This document shows, piece after piece, positions 61,973-64,000 of a stretch of 64,000 nucleotides of DNA (position 1 is its first letter; every line of letters starts with the position of its first letter). The notes under the pieces were generated by a model. That model was not told the origin of the DNA. It saw only the letters and a program-made list of their open reading frames with translations, and did not search any database. This DNA comes from Candidatus Defluviibacillus avedoerensis (lineage in GTDB: Bacteria > Pseudomonadota > Gammaproteobacteria > Burkholderiales > Burkholderiaceae_C): contig JADJBS010000020.1 in assembly GCA_016703665.1 (NCBI GenBank), forward strand, positions 1 to 64,000. Direction: 5' to 3'. Made by a program: the position numbers and the translations under genes.

Positions 61973-63982
61973 CTAGTCCTCCTGCGTGACCCTGGAAATT
62001 TCTTCGATGGTGGTACTTCCTTTGAGGACCCGCATAAGGCCGTCGTCGAACATCGTGGAATAACCCGAACGGCGTGTGAACTCAAGCAGAGCATCCTTGC
62101 TGGGGCTACCAGCCATCAAACGCTGCAATGCATCGCTGGTCTCGATCACTTCATGAATGCCCATGCGGCCACGGTAGCCTGAGTCATAGCAATTCGAGCA
62201 CCCTCGCCCCCTGGACAATCGCACATTTTCTGGCCACTTGTATCGAGCAACAACTTCGGGTTGAGGAAGGTAGCTGGTTTTGCAATGCGGGCAAATACCG
62301 CGTACCAGACGTTGCGCCACCACCCCTGCCAGCGCCGACGACAGCATGTAAGGCTCTACCCCCATGTCGATCATGCGAGAAATTGCGCCAACAGCGCTGT
62401 TCGTATGAAGGGTTGACAGGACAAGATGCCCCGTCAATGCGGCTTGAACGGCAATTTCAGCGGTATCACGGTCACGGATTTCTCCAACCATGATGATGTC
62501 GGGGTCCTGCCGAAGGACATGTCTCAACATCCGGGAGAACGACAGGCCCACCGCATTGTTCACCTGGTTTTGATTGATTAGGTCAATCTGGTATTCCACT
62601 GGATCTTCAATGGTAACAATGTTCTTTTCGATGGTTCGCAAGTAATTGATTGCGGCATAGAGGGTGGTTGTTTTGCCGCTGCCGGTTGGCCCAGTTACCA
62701 AAAGCAGGCCATTGCTGCGACCCAGTAATTTTTTGAGCATAGTCAAGTTGACTGAACTCAGCCCCAGTTTCTCCACATCCAGTATGGATTGATTCTTGTC
62801 CAGGACGCGGAGTACGATTTTTTCACCGTAAATACCTGGCAATGAGCTGAGCCTGAGGTCAACTGTGCGGCCCTGTGTCACCACCTGAATTCGTCCGTCC
62901 TGTGGAAGCCGACGTTCGGCGATGTCCAGGTTTGCCATGACTTTCAATCGCGACACTATGGCTGGGTGCAGGTCATTGCGGGATGACATAACCTCGTAAA
63001 GCAGCCCATCGATCCGAAACCGCACCAGAGACCGGGTGCGACCCACCTCAATATGGATATCGCTGGCACCATCTCTGACGGCTCGCTGAATCAAACCATT
63101 GACAAAATTGATGACCGGGCTGCCCCCGGCCATTTCGTCAATTTTGTTGAAGTCTGCCTGCTCCTGCGTTACAAGCTCTATGTCCGTGGCCATGTTCTCG
63201 ACCATGCCTGTCGTGAACTCTGCCCCACTGTAGGCATCTAGCTGGAACTTCAAAATATCCTGCAAATCGGTTAGCACGAGATGCAATTTGCAACCTGTTA
63301 CATCCTGAATCTGATCGAGCTGAGGTATCGCCTGTGGATCGTTGGTTGCCAGTGTGAGCTGGTTATGAATTCTGAACAGTGGCAGCACTTCAAACCGAAG
63401 GGCCATCTCACGCGAAAGGAGATCTGTCGCAGATTTTTCAAACATTCCAATGCGCATCGGGATGTAGGGAACCCCCAATTGCCGACTCAAAGCCACAAGG
63501 CGATTTGATGATGTCAGCATGCCCATCTCGACCAACAAGGTCCCCAAACGCTTGTTGTTTTTAGCCTGAAGTGCCGATGCCTCGTCCAGTTGCGCCTGGG
63601 AAATGAGGCCCATGCCCAGAAGTATGTCGCCAAACTTGAGCGAAGAAGGCTCAATGGCATGCGACCCAATATCATGCAAGCGCCCAAATTCTCCGCCAAT
63701 AAAGCTCACAGGGTCTGCGAGGCCATTGGCGATCAGGATATCGCGCACCAGTTCCGTCGGACTGACAAACTTCAGCGATCCGCCAATGAGGCTCAGGCGC
63801 GAGCTTGCGTCAAGCATCACTTCCATCGCGCGTCCACCAATCTGCGCAACCTGCTCCAAATCAAGTACCAGCTGAAACTGCCCTGTGGAGATGCATTCAG
63901 ACAAGGTCAACTCAAGCTGGTTGCAGCTTTGCGTCGCAACGAGTGAGTCGTTGGGCACGAGGTAGGTCATGGTGCCCACCAT
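61973..63982 (-). CDS. mshE: Pilus assembly ATPase (MshE/GspE/PilB) with N-terminal STAS-like domain
   Basis: A 669-residue assembly ATPase that may begin beyond the window edge, since the frame stays open to 64000. Residues about 5-95 look like a STAS domain (LVLDLEQVAQIGGRAMEVML and SLKFVSPTELVRDILIANGL). Residues about 118-170 hold two 24-residue motifs separated by five residues (KFGDILLGMGLISQAQL and RLGTLLVEMGMLTSSN), the pattern of the c-di-GMP-binding MshEN domain. The ATPase core shows Walker A (GPTGSGKTTT), Walker B (DPDIIMVGEIRD), HTNSAVGAISRM and the zinc tetracysteine (CPHCKTSY, CSNCYDSGY). The first gene of the cluster in this window. Confidence 0.9.
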   Translation of the reverse strand: MVGTMTYLVPNDSLVATQSCNQLELTLSECISTGQFQLVLDLEQVAQIGGRAMEVMLDASSRLSLIGGSLKFVSPTELVRDILIANGLADPVSFIGGEFGRLHDIGSHAIEPSSLKFGDILLGMGLISQAQLDEASALQAKNNKRLGTLLVEMGMLTSSNRLVALSRQLGVPYIPMRIGMFEKSATDLLSREMALRFEVLPLFRIHNQLTLATNDPQAIPQLDQIQDVTGCKLHLVLTDLQDILKFQLDAYSGAEFTTGMVENMATDIELVTQEQADFNKIDEMAGGSPVINFVNGLIQRAVRDGASDIHIEVGRTRSLVRFRIDGLLYEVMSSRNDLHPAIVSRLKVMANLDIAERRLPQDGRIQVVTQGRTVDLRLSSLPGIYGEKIVLRVLDKNQSILDVEKLGLSSVNLTMLKKLLGRSNGLLLVTGPTGSGKTTTLYAAINYLRTIEKNIVTIEDPVEYQIDLINQNQVNNAVGLSFSRMLRHVLRQDPDIIMVGEIRDRDTAEIAVQAALTGHLVLSTLHTNSAVGAISRMIDMGVEPYMLSSALAGVVAQRLVRGICPHCKTSYLPQPEVVARYKWPENVRLSRGRGCSNCYDSGYRGRMGIHEVIETSDALQRLMAGSPSKDALLEFTRRSGYSTMFDDGLMRVLKGSTTIEEISRVTQED

Positions 63983-64000
63983 GCTGCGGGAGATAAGGTC

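Overview
The window looks like the chromosome of a facultatively anaerobic betaproteobacterium of the Burkholderiales, most like Comamonadaceae (Rhodoferax/Albidiferax type). The basis is the fused aroA-cmk gene followed by rpsA-ihfB-lapA-lapB-hldE-hldD, a narXL-narK1K2-narGHJI order with a parvulin gene at the end, the malonate genes with a Bug-type binding protein, and the codon use. I found no tRNA, rRNA or CRISPR array.

Layout. (1) 1-2310: iron uptake on the minus strand: a Fe(III)-binding protein behind a Fur-like palindrome, then a TonB-dependent siderophore receptor cut by the window edge. (2) 2477-5834: an epoxide-hydrolase-like enzyme, a chemoreceptor and a dead IS3-type transposase fragment. 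(3) 5879-20439: a complete respiratory nitrate reduction block on the minus strand, read narX, narL, narK1, narK2, narG, narH, narJ, narI, a parvulin, a small conserved protein and a Dnr-like Crp/Fnr regulator. It provides nitrate sensing, nitrate/nitrite transport, the membrane-bound molybdoenzyme and its maturation. narK2 carries a one-base deletion that removes its last transmembrane part. (4) 20687-32058: an acyl-CoA dehydrogenase, a YgiQ radical-SAM protein, an HD-GYP response regulator overlapping a very large transporter-hybrid-kinase gene (also with a one-base frameshift), an enoyl-CoA hydratase and an aminotransferase. (5) 32107-46412: an OmpA-like protein, then the conserved housekeeping block gyrA, DUF2059, pheA, tyrA, aroA-cmk, rpsA, ihfB, lapA, lapB, hldE1, hldD, covering DNA topology, aromatic amino acids, translation and LPS core synthesis and control. 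(6) 46425-51516: malonate use: a GntR/FCD regulator, malonyl-CoA decarboxylase, a Bug-type binding protein and malonyl-CoA synthetase. (7) 51645-53512: a small secreted protein, lgt, a Trp-rich small membrane protein and a small cytochrome c. (8) 53542-64000: an MSHA-like type IV pilus operon on the minus strand, from the assembly ATPase to the secretin, running off the right edge.

The most unusual points are: a nucleobase-transporter domain fused through a cysteine-rich knuckle to a hybrid histidine kinase and translationally coupled to an HD-GYP (c-di-GMP phosphodiesterase type) regulator; a pilus ATPase with an N-terminal STAS-like domain in front of a tandem c-di-GMP-binding-type motif; a pilin-like protein carrying a DNRLRE-like domain; and a short AT-rich repeat that sits in frame in at least two unrelated genes (ygiQ and malonyl-CoA decarboxylase), giving the similar peptides ASKSIAKN and ASKFVAKN. 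Two single-base losses in homopolymers (narK2 and the hybrid kinase) are either real mutations or sequencing errors.
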